Shown in pieces: positions 48,662 to 58,620 of a DNA stretch of 64,000 nt (positions are counted from its first letter, which is position 1; each line of letters starts with the position of its first letter). This DNA is from Undaria pinnatifida (Eukaryota; Sar; Phaeophyceae; Laminariales; Alariaceae). Location: NCBI GenBank assembly GCA_012845835.1, contig JABAKD010000023.1:12089851-12153850 (forward strand), read 5' to 3'. The notes beneath the pieces were generated by a model that was not told the origin of the DNA, did not search any database, and worked only from the letters and a program-made list of their open reading frames with translations. The translations under genes were made by a program, and so were the position numbers.

Positions 48662-48939
48662 TATTGATTGTGCTTGGTACTCGATACAGCAGGTATCATG
48701 ACGGTTTCATATATTAGGGAGTTCATATACTTGATGAGGCTTTCTCCATCTGTGAGGTCTCGTGCTTGCTGGTGACTTCCCTGACTTGACTGCTTGACTT
48801 GCTCGCTGCGCCTCGATGGTGGTCTTCGAAGTCCTATAATATATACATACGTGGTTTATGTCTACAGCTGGAGAATAACAGCACTTGGAGCTCGTCTGTC
48901 TGCGCAAGCACCTGTCTGGCGCCTGGGGTCGTATCAACA
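48662..48939 (+). repeat. 3' LTR of the 3.9-kb element
   Basis: This is the 278-bp copy of the 5' LTR with about three substitutions. AGATA follows at 48940-48944. Confidence 0.92.
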
Positions 48940-48944
48940 AGATA

Positions 48945-49591
48945 GCATCTTGCTTCTTGACCAGGAACTGCAGTGTGCAATACAGTTCCGCCCGAATTTC
49001 CATTTTCGTCGCCGCAAGTTTATGTTTCCTGTCGACGCGCTTCCTGGCTCCACCTGCAAGGGGGAACGAGGGAAGAGACGGCCGCAATGCTTCCGGCGCG
49101 GGGGCAAACCTACCGTTGCCATTTAATGTATTTATGCGATTTCTCTCGCGGCGTCTCTGTGCCCATTGACACAGGCGCTGTTGCCAACGGCGCCACCTCT
49201 TTTCAGCCTCCTCTGGGGTACCATCACGAACAGCAGGATTAATTAGTTCGGAGCGATTAAAAAAAAATTCAGGACATTGTCTGGCGAAATGACTCTCATC
49301 TCCACAGTTTAGACAGCGTGGCCCATATGATGCGCGGGCAGCACCACGCTCTTCTGGTGATTTGAACAGCACATAAAATGGGGGGTCTTTATTATCACGT
49401 CCAAACCCACCGTGTTCCCTCATAATGGTGTGCACATGCCTAAATTCCTTACGCTCATCCTCGAAATATTGGTCTTCGACCGACATTATCCCGCCGTACT
49501 GCCTACCACGAGCGGCGTGGTGGTATACCCTACTACTCTTGTTGTGCGTTGCCACCTTTCCTGACAAACAAACGCACAGACGCGGTCGCAC
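48945..49591 (-). CDS. gag: Gypsy gag with CCHC zinc knuckle
   Basis: The open frame carries CLNCGDESHFARQCPE, a CX2CX4HX4C zinc knuckle that binds element RNA, at about residue 96. Arg-rich segments follow (RRWQQRLCQWAQRRRERNR). The frame reads through FLVKKQDA directly into the LTR of the 3.9-kb element. The original continuation is in frame at 45001. Upstream, another frame (49731-50249) carries more gag, with a stop near 49620 between them. The frame start at 49591 is just the first Met. Confidence 0.82.
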
Positions 49592-50249
49592 GCGTCTGGT
49601 TTGAGAGCGAGGTCTTCCTAAGACCCCATGAGCTCATCTACACTGCTGAACGGCAAAGTTCGCAAATTCCTTCCCGCAAATATTGGAGCACCCAAACCCG
49701 CAAACTGATCGTCAACCCCAGTTTTAATGGCTATTTGAAGGGTGCCATCTTACCAACAGTCCCCACACACCGCACGTTTCCCAATAACAACCTCAACTCA
49801 GACAAGTACGTGCTGAAAGGTGTTCCTGCCGGGACACCCAAGTTTTTCAATGCCTGCAAACCTGCTGCAGGTGTTGCTGTACTCAGGTGTCTACATAAAA
49901 TACGTATAATGTGCTGCAAAACGTCCGGACCTGACCGTCCAGAATCTTGGAGCCGTCCTCCTTGTGAGAACGCATCAGACGCCATACTCTTTAGCCACGA
50001 TACCTGGGGAGCGGTGGGACGAACAGCACGAAGAACGTGGCGCTCAATGCATTTTTCCCAACCTTTTGTCCATGAAAAAGGGTGAAAATCATCACACGCG
50101 AGACGGACGGAGACTGGGCACAGCATCACGCAAGGCTGACGTGAACTGTACCAAGTCAGAGACGTTATTGGTAGAACTGAATAGAGCAATCGGCCACTAC
50201 CTTGAACTGCATACCAGCTAAATAGGGTCGAAAGTGATCTACTGCCCAC
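49592..50249 (-). pseudogene. gag: Gypsy gag N-terminal part
   Basis: The frame 49731-50249 reads LQHIIRILCRHLSTATPAAG, then LKNLGVPAGTPFSTYLSELR, a retroelement capsid-like stretch. The sequence continues through a frame change toward the zinc-knuckle frame (DDQFAGLGAPIFAGRNLRT-like translation around 49640-49700). Stops break it. The upstream limit is uncertain because sequence of opposite polarity begins at about 50285. Confidence 0.6.
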
Positions 50250-50284
50250 AGCACTCCCATATATTCCCGTTCTGTGGGTCCTCT

Positions 50285-51000
50285 GCGATAACCTGGCTGT
50301 TTCGAAGTCGCGAGCTGTGCCCTAAGTTGCATAGATGGGCACTCAGGCTCGCGGAATACGTAGTACCAGATGCCCTGTCACGACTGCCACATGCTAAGGA
50401 CACCCCAGCCGATGCAGATGATTTCTTCCCCGATGATTTCACGTCAGGAGCACCATCCGATTTCCTAGGGCCCCGTGGGCCGTGTCTAGATGGGGTATGG
50501 TTAGCAGAGATCGACGCGGTAGGTGGGGCGGGGACAGACAGCGGCGATCCCCTTTCAGAGCTATCGTCAGCACCGCCTGCCCATGATGCCAACGACACGC
50601 GTCTCCTTGCCCTACGAGCCCTACCCTTTGCGATGTGTGCGGTGCTAGATGCAGACTCTATTACGCTGCGCCGAGGAAGTCGAGCTCGTACCCCTTCGGT
50701 ACGGCTACGTCCACTCGGCGATGCCCAGCTGCCCCCATTGAGCAATTGGGGAACCCGGATAATATTCACCCCGGCACACTCACGCCGGTCGAGCCACCCC
50801 TGCCTTCGCCATCGCCCTCGAAGACCCTACCATCTCCGTCCCACACACCGGCAGTAGCAATCTCAGCGACGATCTTGGGGAGGTGCTTTCAGCAGGGGGG
50901 GAGGTTCCTCGCTCGTCGGAAGCTTACCAAGTCATGGAGACACCGGCCATCCACCGGGCGGTGCAAGTTCTCACCAATCCCGCAAACCTCGCGCTAAAAT
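50285..51000 (+). pseudogene. Scrap of another gypsy element: RNase H end
   Basis: The plus-strand frame reads LCPKLHRWALRLAEY, then VVPDALSRLPHAKDT. This is the end of a Ty3/gypsy RNase H with an internal deletion of roughly ten residues between AEY and VVPDAL. It continues through an Asp/Pro-rich segment (ADADDFFPDDFTSGAPSDFLG) to about 50850. From there another frame gives SEAYQVMETPAIHRAVQVL and ends at 51000. It is a different gypsy family from the minus-strand element. Confidence 0.65.
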
Positions 51001-51816
51001 AAACAAGAGGAAACAAAAACAAGGCGAGAAAGCAAGATCCCGCAAGCGAAGCTATTGGGTGTCGACGTGGGACGCGTGCAAAGGCGGAACCGTGCCCACC
51101 TAACTGCTGCTGGACGGGCTGGGTACACAAGGTCACTGTAGGGTGTGAGTAAGCATGCCAGAGCGCGTAGTCAACGGTAGCTCCCGGGAGCGCGCGCTAA
51201 AAGTCGCGCGCACGCGCCAAACGTCGCGCGCACGCGCTCTGAACAAGAAAAAGAAACGAAAGCCGAAGAGGCAGCAAATAAAGCCACGACGAGAAACCCG
51301 AAACCAGAGAGAGATACACCGGGTGATCCCCCGCGAGGGCAAGCGCGTATCTCGGATAGACACCATGTCACGAATCGTGTCCTTCGCAGTGAGGTCTGAA
51401 GTCAGGGTGAGAAAGGCGAGGATATTCATGGTGAAGCAGACAAGGGTATCTAGCCTACTAGCATCGCAAGGTCCACATATAGGCTATATCTGTAGCACGC
51501 CTTAGGCATTCATAATTACTGACCTCCGAAGGACCGATACGACCGAGTTCAGAAGGCGCTTGTGCGTTCCTCGGAGAAAGAGAGCAAGTCCCTTGTGCAG
51601 GTGCTCGAGATGTGAAGCTTCCCAAGAAAGTAGTGTGAAAATGGTAACTTGACTGCTTATCCGAAGGGTTTAGGAACGTGAACCCAAGGAATTGTGTCCG
51701 GGTGGGGCAGCCACACCTGACCAACGGAGAGGACGTAAAAAGCGCGGCCTCTACTATCACAAAAATGCCTGTCATAGTAACTCTTGAAACTGTCATGGAA
51801 CCGTAACACTACTTCT
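51001..51816. other. Spacer, no supported gene
   Basis: This holds a CGCGCGCACGCG-rich patch (51190-51245) and a Lys/Arg-rich plus-strand frame (51155-51505) that looks compositional. No domain was seen. It may be remnant 3' sequence of the gypsy scrap. Confidence 0.4.
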
Positions 51817-53473
51817 ACAGCTGCTGCTTGCTGCGTCTTCTTCGCGTTTGTCGCCATACACATCCGTGCTCTTCTTGTCTTCGGTTGTGTGTGTCGCCAC
51901 ACGCCCGTCCTTGTTTTACTCATCATGTATGTGTCTCGCGTTTTCCGTTACAGTCGTGCGCAGCCGCGTCCTAGCGGCAGACAGCATCCACGTGTGAAAG
52001 GTTGCCGGACAGCAGCGCGGGTGGAGTTCTGTGAGGGGGCGCGCACGTGCGTGCGCACACGGTGGTACTACGCACTTTAATGCACCTCGAGGATTGCCCA
52101 CACAAAATAAACGCCGTCTGTCCCCCAGTTTTTAGGGCACAACATATGTCCAATATCCCGATCTGCGAAGAAGGCGCATTGATTTCTGCTGTGTTATGCG
52201 AGAATGTTGCCGGAAATTTCCGTCAAGAATTTTCCCAGAAAATTCGTGGTGGGCATGCTTGAATAATGAAAGGAAAAAAAAGTTTCCAATTACATCGCAG
52301 GCATATTCCTATCGGACCTGGAAGGCGTTGAATACACTCTCGAATTAATTAAACCCGAACGGTCCCAAACCGCAACACAGGGGGTTATAAATCGTGCGAG
52401 GGGGGCTCTTTGGTTGAAGTTGATCCTTAATCCTGCAAGCAGCAAGCCAGCTTTCATTGATTGCCTCACACACCCCACCCGCCCCACACAACGATATCAA
52501 CTCCCCCTCCAAACGCTCTATATCAATCACCACCACCCAGCCCTGTAGGGCACGGACACGAGGTAGATGCGGCTGCGCCACCATAGCTAGGCCGGGAGGG
52601 CCCTCTCTCGGCTGTGCTGTGGTGAGGTACTACTACTACAGCTGCTGCTGCTGTGTCTTCTTCGCGTTTGTCGCCATACACATCCGTGCTCTTGTCTTTG
52701 GTTGTGTGTGTCGCCACACGCCCGCCCTTGTTTTACTCATCATGTATGTGTCTCGCGTTCTCCGTTACAATCGTGCGCAGCCGCGTCCTAGCGGCAAATG
52801 GCAACTACGTGTGAAAGGCTGCCGGACAGCAGCACGGGTGAAGTTCTGTGAAGGGGCGCGCACGTGCGTGCGCACACCGTGGCACTACTCCAATGCATCT
52901 CGAGGATTGCCCACACGCAAGACAAATGCCGTGTGTCCCCCAGTTTTTAGGACATAACATCTCGATCTACGAAGAAGGCGCACTGATTTCTGCTGTCACA
53001 GCAGTTATGCGAGAATGTTGCCGGAAATTTCCGCCAAGAACTTTCCCAGAAAATCGTGGTGGGCATACTTTTATAGTGATGGAAAAATAGGTTTCCAATT
53101 CACATCGCAGGCATTATTCCTATCGGACCTGGAAGGCGTTTAGTACACTCTCGATTTACTCTACAACCACCCCCTTCTTATATTTAATGATGGGAAAAAA
53201 GGTTTCCAATTACATTGCAGGTATTATTCCTATCGGACCTGGAAGGCGGTTAATACACTCTCGATTTACTCTACAACCATAACCGGTTTTGTATAGTCTA
53301 ATGATGGGAAAAAAGGTTTCCAGTTACATCGCATGCATTATTCCTATCGGACCTGGAAGGCGTTATACACCCTCGAAATAGTAAACCCGAACGATCCCAA
53401 ACCGCAACACAGGGGGTTATAAATCCTGCGAGGGGGCTCTTTGGTTGAAGTTGATCCTTAATCCTAGCAAGCC
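51817..53473. repeat. Tandem segmental duplication, about 0.64 and 0.84 kb
   Basis: 51817-52453 reappears at about 52638-53473 in the same order, with CTGCTG, then the TTCGCGTTTGTCGCC block, GGGGCGCGCACGTGCGTGCG and the GGGGGTTATAAATC block in both. The second copy is longer because a subunit of about 112 bp (starting at 53078, 53189 and 53303) is present three times instead of once. Divergence is moderate. Confidence 0.88.
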
Positions 53474-54006
53474 AGTCGATCAATACAAACATGTCTCGCT
53501 GTCTTCTACACGCAGAAGTCAAGATAAACCCAAACCAGAGGGACCAGCTGTACGAGTGAAGGCAGATCAGCTCTCTCCTTCGCGTCCTTTGTAATCTCGT
53601 ACGAGCTCGCTGCCCTCACTGTCTTGTGCCGACTGAGACTGGACGCTTCCTGAGTCGAGCTCTCGCGTCGGCCTGTTACGCAAATACTATTCCGTTACTC
53701 GAATTCAAGCCGCCTCACAAACGCCAGTTTCCTGCGGAAACCTACAGTTCGTTATAGCTCAAGAATTATTGGAATATTATTGGTCTACAGCAGGCCAGAC
53801 ACGCTCACGTGCTAGAAAGGCCTGCCAGGGCCGTGGGAAACCCCGCCAACAACACCACGTTAATAAATACCATTAAAGTAGAACCCCCCCCCGAAGATTA
53901 ATGAGACAGGCTAACCCGAAAACGTATGCCTCGCTCGTTCCCCGGCGGGGCTAAGTAACATCTCACACCATAAGGCCAGTCTGTCCGTAAACATCTCCGG
54001 TCCCCT
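53474..54006. other. Spacer between duplication and YR element, no gene
   Basis: Unique-looking sequence with a C run at 53885-53895 and no coding signature. It may contain the 3' terminal sequence of the tyrosine-recombinase element. Confidence 0.4.
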
Positions 54007-55190
54007 CTAACCACGAAACCCGGGAATCGCGTCTACCCCGTTTTCGCTAGCGCTGCGGAGACCGAGCCTGCCCCTTCTCCAGCCTCCCGCACGTACGTCA
54101 TGATCGTGCGTGATTTCCACCTGCCCGCGCGTGGGATTATGGAGCTCTGGCACGCCTTGCGCATCCAGCTTCGTTGCCCCTCCGATTCTCCCCGAGTGCA
54201 CAGTGCGTACTGCGCCGGGTCTCGACCGCTGCTCCCGGTCATGAGGAGCGACGCTGCTACAACTTCCGTCCGGGTGAACGTTCTCCAGCCGAGGGGGGAC
54301 AACCTGACCGTCAGGGGTGAACCCCCCGGGAGCGAGGGGTGCACAGCGGGGAGCTCCATCAAAAACTTCGAAAGCGCCCATCGCACCTACCCCCGCCTCC
54401 CCGGGGCTCGCGAGGCGTGTCCGCGTGATTGTGCACCCCGCCCTCTTGTTGGTCCGTCTTCAACATCACGAACCGCATTTGTACCGCGTCCGCGGATGCA
54501 TTGTTCCCGAAGGCAACCCGGATCTCCCCTCGAAGTAACGTGAGACAGTTGCGTATCAAGCAGAATTCGAGGTGAACTTTGCCGTCCGCGTGCGCCCACC
54601 GATCAGATGCGCGGCGGAACAGAAAATACGACGCCGCCAGCCAACCACGTGACGTATCCCCCGTGTACCATACTGAAAAACTACATGCTTCCCTTGCGAT
54701 AAAAGGGCCCAGGTCGACGGCAGCCTGACCTGCGCTTTCTTCTGTGACATTCCTTGAGCTCGATCGATCCCCTTTCCCACGGCGACAATCATGCAATGTG
54801 AGGTTGGAAGCTCCTAGCCTGTGTACACCTTGTGGGAAAAGTTGATTGCGGCAAGATGCCCCCTTACGGTCGACTGTGATTGTTGTGAACGTAACAGCGA
54901 CCCGTAAGGTTTGGATTGACGGGGATGTACTGCAACCACGCATCCTTTCCCTGTGCTTCCCTCACTGCCACCCACGTGATCCACTTCGCCAAATAGAGCT
55001 TTTGGGTACTCTTCCTCACTGAGGCGAGCGCGAGCGTCTCCACCAGACGCGCCGCCGCGCCCGTGTCGCGCGGCGCGTTGGGCCCTGTTCCTACATGCGC
55101 CGGTACCGCGCGAGTGGGAAGGAAAGGGAATAACGCGGTGGGGGGGGGCAGTGTGTCCCGGGTAAAGCCCAAGCAAGCTATAGTGGTCAA
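54007..55190 (-). pseudogene. Tyrosine recombinase of a DIRS/Ngaro-like retroelement
   Basis: These elements insert with a tyrosine recombinase instead of a DDE integrase. Minus-strand pieces in different frames give an N-terminal core-binding segment (SVRKSTQKLYLAKWITWVAV, 55060-54960). A middle region follows (RASDRWAHADGKVHLEFCL, RGEIRVAFGNNASADAVQMR, 54620-54480). The catalytic end has VHSGRIGGATKL (the HxxR motif; His codon 54196-54198, Arg 54187-54189) and GRWKSRTIMTYVRE (nucleophilic Tyr codon 54093-54095). HxxR and Tyr are in different frames, so at least one shift lies between them, and other shifts occur upstream. The gene is dead. Confidence 0.82.
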
Positions 55191-56926
55191 GCATGGTCTC
55201 CCTCATTGGCCATGATACGCCACAGGCTGTCGTCGTGTCGGGTCTGCAGGTTCTTGGTTTGGAGCACGATGTCAAGTATCTCATTGCCGCGGAGACCGAT
55301 AGGCTGTTCCGCCCAGGCATGGCTGTTAGTCAGGTCCCGGATCCTTTCTGATATTTCGGTGCGGGACCAACGCGATATGCCGTCTGCCAGAGTGTTTTGG
55401 ACCCCCGCTATGTGCTTTTCATCGTGGCTCCAACCCCCATCGATTTCAAGACGGCCGAGCATTCTCATGAGTAGGCATGCTCGCTTGTTCTCAGCCCCGC
55501 CGCAGCGATTGACCCACGTGACCGCAGCCACGTTATCGCCGCGCATTGCGATGGGATCTCCTACCGCCTCTGGGGCGTCACCTCTCGATTCCAGCATTCC
55601 CCAGGCGGTCACTACCATCCCTGAAATATCTAGCAAATTGATTGTGATGGTGCACGTTTCGCGTCGCTCGGCCTTCTGTTTTAGCTCCTGCGTTAACTCG
55701 GGCGGTAGGTCGTATTTCCAGTACATCCGATGTTCGAGACAGTACCCCCCTACCGCTTCGAAACTGGCGTCGGACAGTTGGTGTCGATTGGCCGGGCGTC
55801 TTAGCGCTGTATAACAGGGGGCGAAAACTGCTTCTCCTGATAGGAGAAGCTTCTGACTGGTGGCCCCCTTCCAGAAACTGAAGACGGCGTGGAACTCACT
55901 TCCGAGAGGCACTACGTTCTGGTTTCTGGGATGCCGCTCGTCGTGAAGACCTGTGAGTCTCAACAGCCTCCACGCGAAACATCTGCCGGCGCGCACTACA
56001 TATGTAAGATTCTACAGCTTCCCTTCCATACTGGGAACGTCCCTTGCACTGGCGCTGCGCCTTCTCGAGGGCCACTGGTCGTGGAGGAGGTTAGCGATGG
56101 CTACGATATTTTCGCGTGTTAGCGAGATTCGCATAGTGTGCGAAGTGATGGTGAAACCTAGGGCGTCGATTGTGGTTTCCCAGTCAGTGCTCTTTTTCGG
56201 CGCTAAGATGGGCGTGACGCCGGTCTCGCCCGGCCCGGATAATCGCACGTGGTCGGAGGCTAGCGAGGTCGACGCGGTTAATGCCGTCGTATCGTGGGCT
56301 AAACGTTAAACCCTCATCAATAGATAGTCATCCACATACACTGTGGCGAAGAAGGGATCGAACACCCCCCCCCCCCCCGGTGCGCCGTGACTCTTGCGTC
56401 GTCCGTGGGTTTTCTTTCCTCCCAGCGGTCCACGATCTACACGTTTGCCATTATGTCTAATCCCTCGTTCAGTAACTGAGCCGTGTGGATCGTGTGTTAC
56501 AGTGGGCGTGCTCGGCCGCGGCCGACATCACGCCCCAGAACCCCTGGGACCCAGACCACCCGAACGTGAGGCAAAAATCGAATACTATCGGCTCCCCTAC
56601 TATGTAGCAGACATTGAGGGCTTTGTCTGTGTATACCCTCACGTTTCCGAACGCGTCTGAGACGTCGGCCTTGCTCATCAGAATGCGCTTGTTCGCGTAT
56701 TTCTTTTTCAGATTGACGAGTTCCGTGAGGGATTGGGGAGGGCTTCGGCGCACAGGCATTGTGGTACGGCGTCTGGGTCTGGGTTTGCATTGAGTCCTCC
56801 TTTTGTTCCTTTGCTCTGCGCCTCTAACGAAAAAATATTAATGATCCGGACCTTGTGGTTGACGACCGCCCCCAAAGGCGACAGCTGAAGCCCCGGAATT
56901 TCATGCGCGGCTTCCTTCCGTACCAC
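55187..56926 (-). pseudogene. RT and RNase H of the DIRS/Ngaro-like element
   Basis: In order on the minus strand: fingers (LSPLGAVVNHKVRIINIFSL, 56870), palm with the first Asp (RILMSKADVSDAFGNVRV, 56690-56640), and TFGWSGSQGFWGVMSAAAEH. The active site VYVDDY follows (56324-56341), then the thumb (IDALGFTITSHTMRISLTRE, 56165-56105). An intact 269-residue frame (55996-55187) contains the RNase H-like domain with LLDISGMVVTAWGM, MRGDNVAAVTWVNR and HIAGVQNTLADGISRW. YVDD with this RNase H next to a tyrosine recombinase is the DIRS/Ngaro arrangement. Stops at about 56300 and shifts near 56460 break the RT. Confidence 0.87.
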
Positions 56927-57240
56927 TATGCATTTCTGACGCCATACATCTTCGCTGAGTTTTTTCCCAAATTGCTGGTAAATGCTCGGCGGCGCTTCGG
57001 TGGTTGCCGTACCTCAGTGCGCGTTTCAAATCGGCTCTGGCGGGGGCTACCTTCACCGGCACCCCTCGTGACTATCGTGATCAGATCGTTAATGGCCCCG
57101 AGGCCTTTGAGGTCGCCAAAATATCGTCCTATGTTTGCTGCGTCTATTGGGGGGGCTACCAAAGCTCCTCCCCGGGCTCTGGCTACGTCGCCTTCGACGC
57201 CGCCGTACTGTCTCGTCAGGGTGGTGCAAATGTCTGCCAA
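56926..57240 (-). CDS. Unrecognised N-terminal ORF of the YR element
   Basis: This 104-residue frame (ADICTTLTRQYGGVEGDVAR, IGRYFGDLKGLGAINDLITI) directly upstream of the RT fingers ends in a basic segment. It may be the gag-like or N-terminal pol portion of the element. No domain is recognised. Its position, adjacent and on the same strand, is the main support. Confidence 0.5.
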   Translation of the reverse strand: MADICTTLTRQYGGVEGDVARARGGALVAPPIDAANIGRYFGDLKGLGAINDLITIVTRGAGEGSPRQSRFETRTEVRQPPKRRRAFTSNLGKNSAKMYGVRNA

Positions 57241-57589
57241 ATTGTATAGTACGGCTTGTCGACCTCGGGGGTCCGAGTTGACCGTATCGAGCCTTTTTGT
57301 TTGTGCGTGCTACTCTTCAACCAGGGGTTCGGCCCGTGACCGACGGAGCGACTCTCCACTAGCAAGCCGCGAGCGTGCTGACCCGCTACCCGTTCGCGAA
57401 TCGACCGGGCCGAACATGTACTGGGCTACCCGTGGACAGCGTGGTTCCGTCTGGCCCTGTTCCGCAGGCCCCCGACTCGGTCCTGCAGAGTGTATGTGAT
57501 CAAGCGCGTACTGTTGGAGTGATGAACCCCCGGTGCTTCATCGAGGGGTCGCGGAATCTGATGTGGTTCTGACAAGTGAGTCTAGGGCT
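57241..57589. other. Upstream region of the YR element, no gene
   Basis: GC-rich sequence with no domain. It may contain the terminal repeat of the element, but I could not find its partner. Confidence 0.35.
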
Positions 57590-58620
57590 ACCTAACTACC
57601 CGTGGTGCGCGGCAGGGGTGCCCGGCCCCGCTGGTTCTGGCTCTCGTTCGCGCGCGTGTGGAGTGAGGTCTAGTCATGTGACTGACTGGTTCTGAATGAG
57701 CGTGCTGCGCTGCGTGCACTGAATAGGTGGATTGGCCCCACTGAAACTGCGTCGGAAACTGAGTGAGCCTCCTGCTTGGCCGGTACTGACGGCACCAGCG
57801 GGCGGGGGTAACTGGCCCACAAACTCAAACAGCGGCAGGGCGGTGAACCTTCTTTCCAATCTAAAGCGGGGTAACTGGCCCTCTGTTCACCCCTTGCCTC
57901 CGGAAAGCGAATGAACCTTCGGCAACAACTCTCGGCACTGACCGACTGCCCGTGAAGTGGGGGAACCGGCCCGCTGTTCAAACGCGACGCCTCTTTTATC
58001 GTGTACGAACGCGTATGTGTACGCAGACGGGGTAACTGGCCCCCTAAACTAATGCAATGAGCCCAATAAGTGAATAAGTAAAACAAATGAAGGATAACAG
58101 CAGTAGACTATATACTTTAGAGTAAAACCAGGAAATAATTACCGAACAGGCAGGGTAACTACCCGGGCTCATGTACTGAGACGGCGGTTCGTGCGAACGT
58201 GCCTTTGGTGTATGCCTCCCTTCGCGGGTCTGGTGAGGGGTGTCTGTGGTGCGAACGTGGTTGGTCATGTTCTTGTGACGAGTACGCACGATTTTCGCCA
58301 TGTATGTGTAAAGTTTTCTTAGGTACCTGTGAAAAACCAATGACACTCACCGCGAATCGGGGCCGGCGAAACCGATCCGGGTGTGTGTGCGTTGTAAAGT
58401 CCCACGGACCGCCTAGGGTCGGCGAATCTGCACCTGTAACTGGATGAGCCTCCCGTGGGATCGGTATCATGCTGACGTCAAATTAGTCTTCGGCAGTCAC
58501 GTTCGGCCCTACCTAACCGATTCCCAACGGAGTTGGGCATCTGGCCCTCTGTTCGGACCAGACCTGGTAAATAGTGCACCTAACGATTCTAGCAGAAGTG
58601 GGGTATCTGGCCCTCGTACT
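57590..58620. repeat. Dispersed GGGGTAACTGGCCC motif array
   Basis: The 14-bp phrase GGGGTAACTGGCCC and variants (GGGGGAACCGGCCC, GGGTAACTACCCG, GGGCATCTGGCCC, GGGTATCTGGCCC) recur about eight times (near 57806, 57869, 57958, 58029, 58151, 58533 and 58600). Spacing is irregular, and CTCTGTTC often follows. The intervening sequence is not repeated, so this is a motif array, not a simple satellite. Confidence 0.65.

Larger units (their letters stand above)
44997..48944 (+). mobile_element. 3.9-kb non-autonomous LTR element inserted in gypsy gag (TSD AGATA)
   Basis: LTRs of 278 bp (45002-45279 and 48662-48939) differ at only about three positions (about 1%). They are flanked by AGATA at 44997-45001 and 48940-48944. 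LTR ends are TATTGATTG...ATCAACA. The first dinucleotide is TA rather than TG in both copies, resembling the TGTTGATTG start of the copia-1 LTR. A palindrome abuts the 5' LTR and a polypurine tract nearly identical to that of copia-1 precedes the 3' LTR, so orientation is plus. The 3.4-kb interior has no protease, RT or integrase. It holds one acidic, Pro- and Gln-rich ORF in the gag position and an antisense ORF with a splice donor. It appears to be the youngest insertion in the window. Confidence 0.9.
30739..50249 (-). mobile_element. Ty3/gypsy element split by three later insertions
   Basis: On the minus strand the pieces read in order gag (50249-48945), gag end and spacer (45001-44262), protease (44222-43708), RT and RNase H (43537-41600), integrase (40889-39491), chromodomain-like tail (31610-31060). 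RT before integrase is the Ty3/gypsy order. The breaks coincide exactly with insertions that carry their own target duplications: AGATA (44997/48940), TA (43538/43706) and CATAG (31606/39486). Reading frames resume across the AGATA and CATAG breaks once one duplication copy is ignored. The element also has many stops, frameshifts and a lost protease Asp. Neither of its own LTRs is identified, so the outer limits are approximate. Confidence 0.88.

Noticed and set aside
51155-51505. Lys/Arg-rich 116-codon frame
   Set aside because: Composition follows a CGCGCAC-rich patch. There is no domain and no conserved neighbour.
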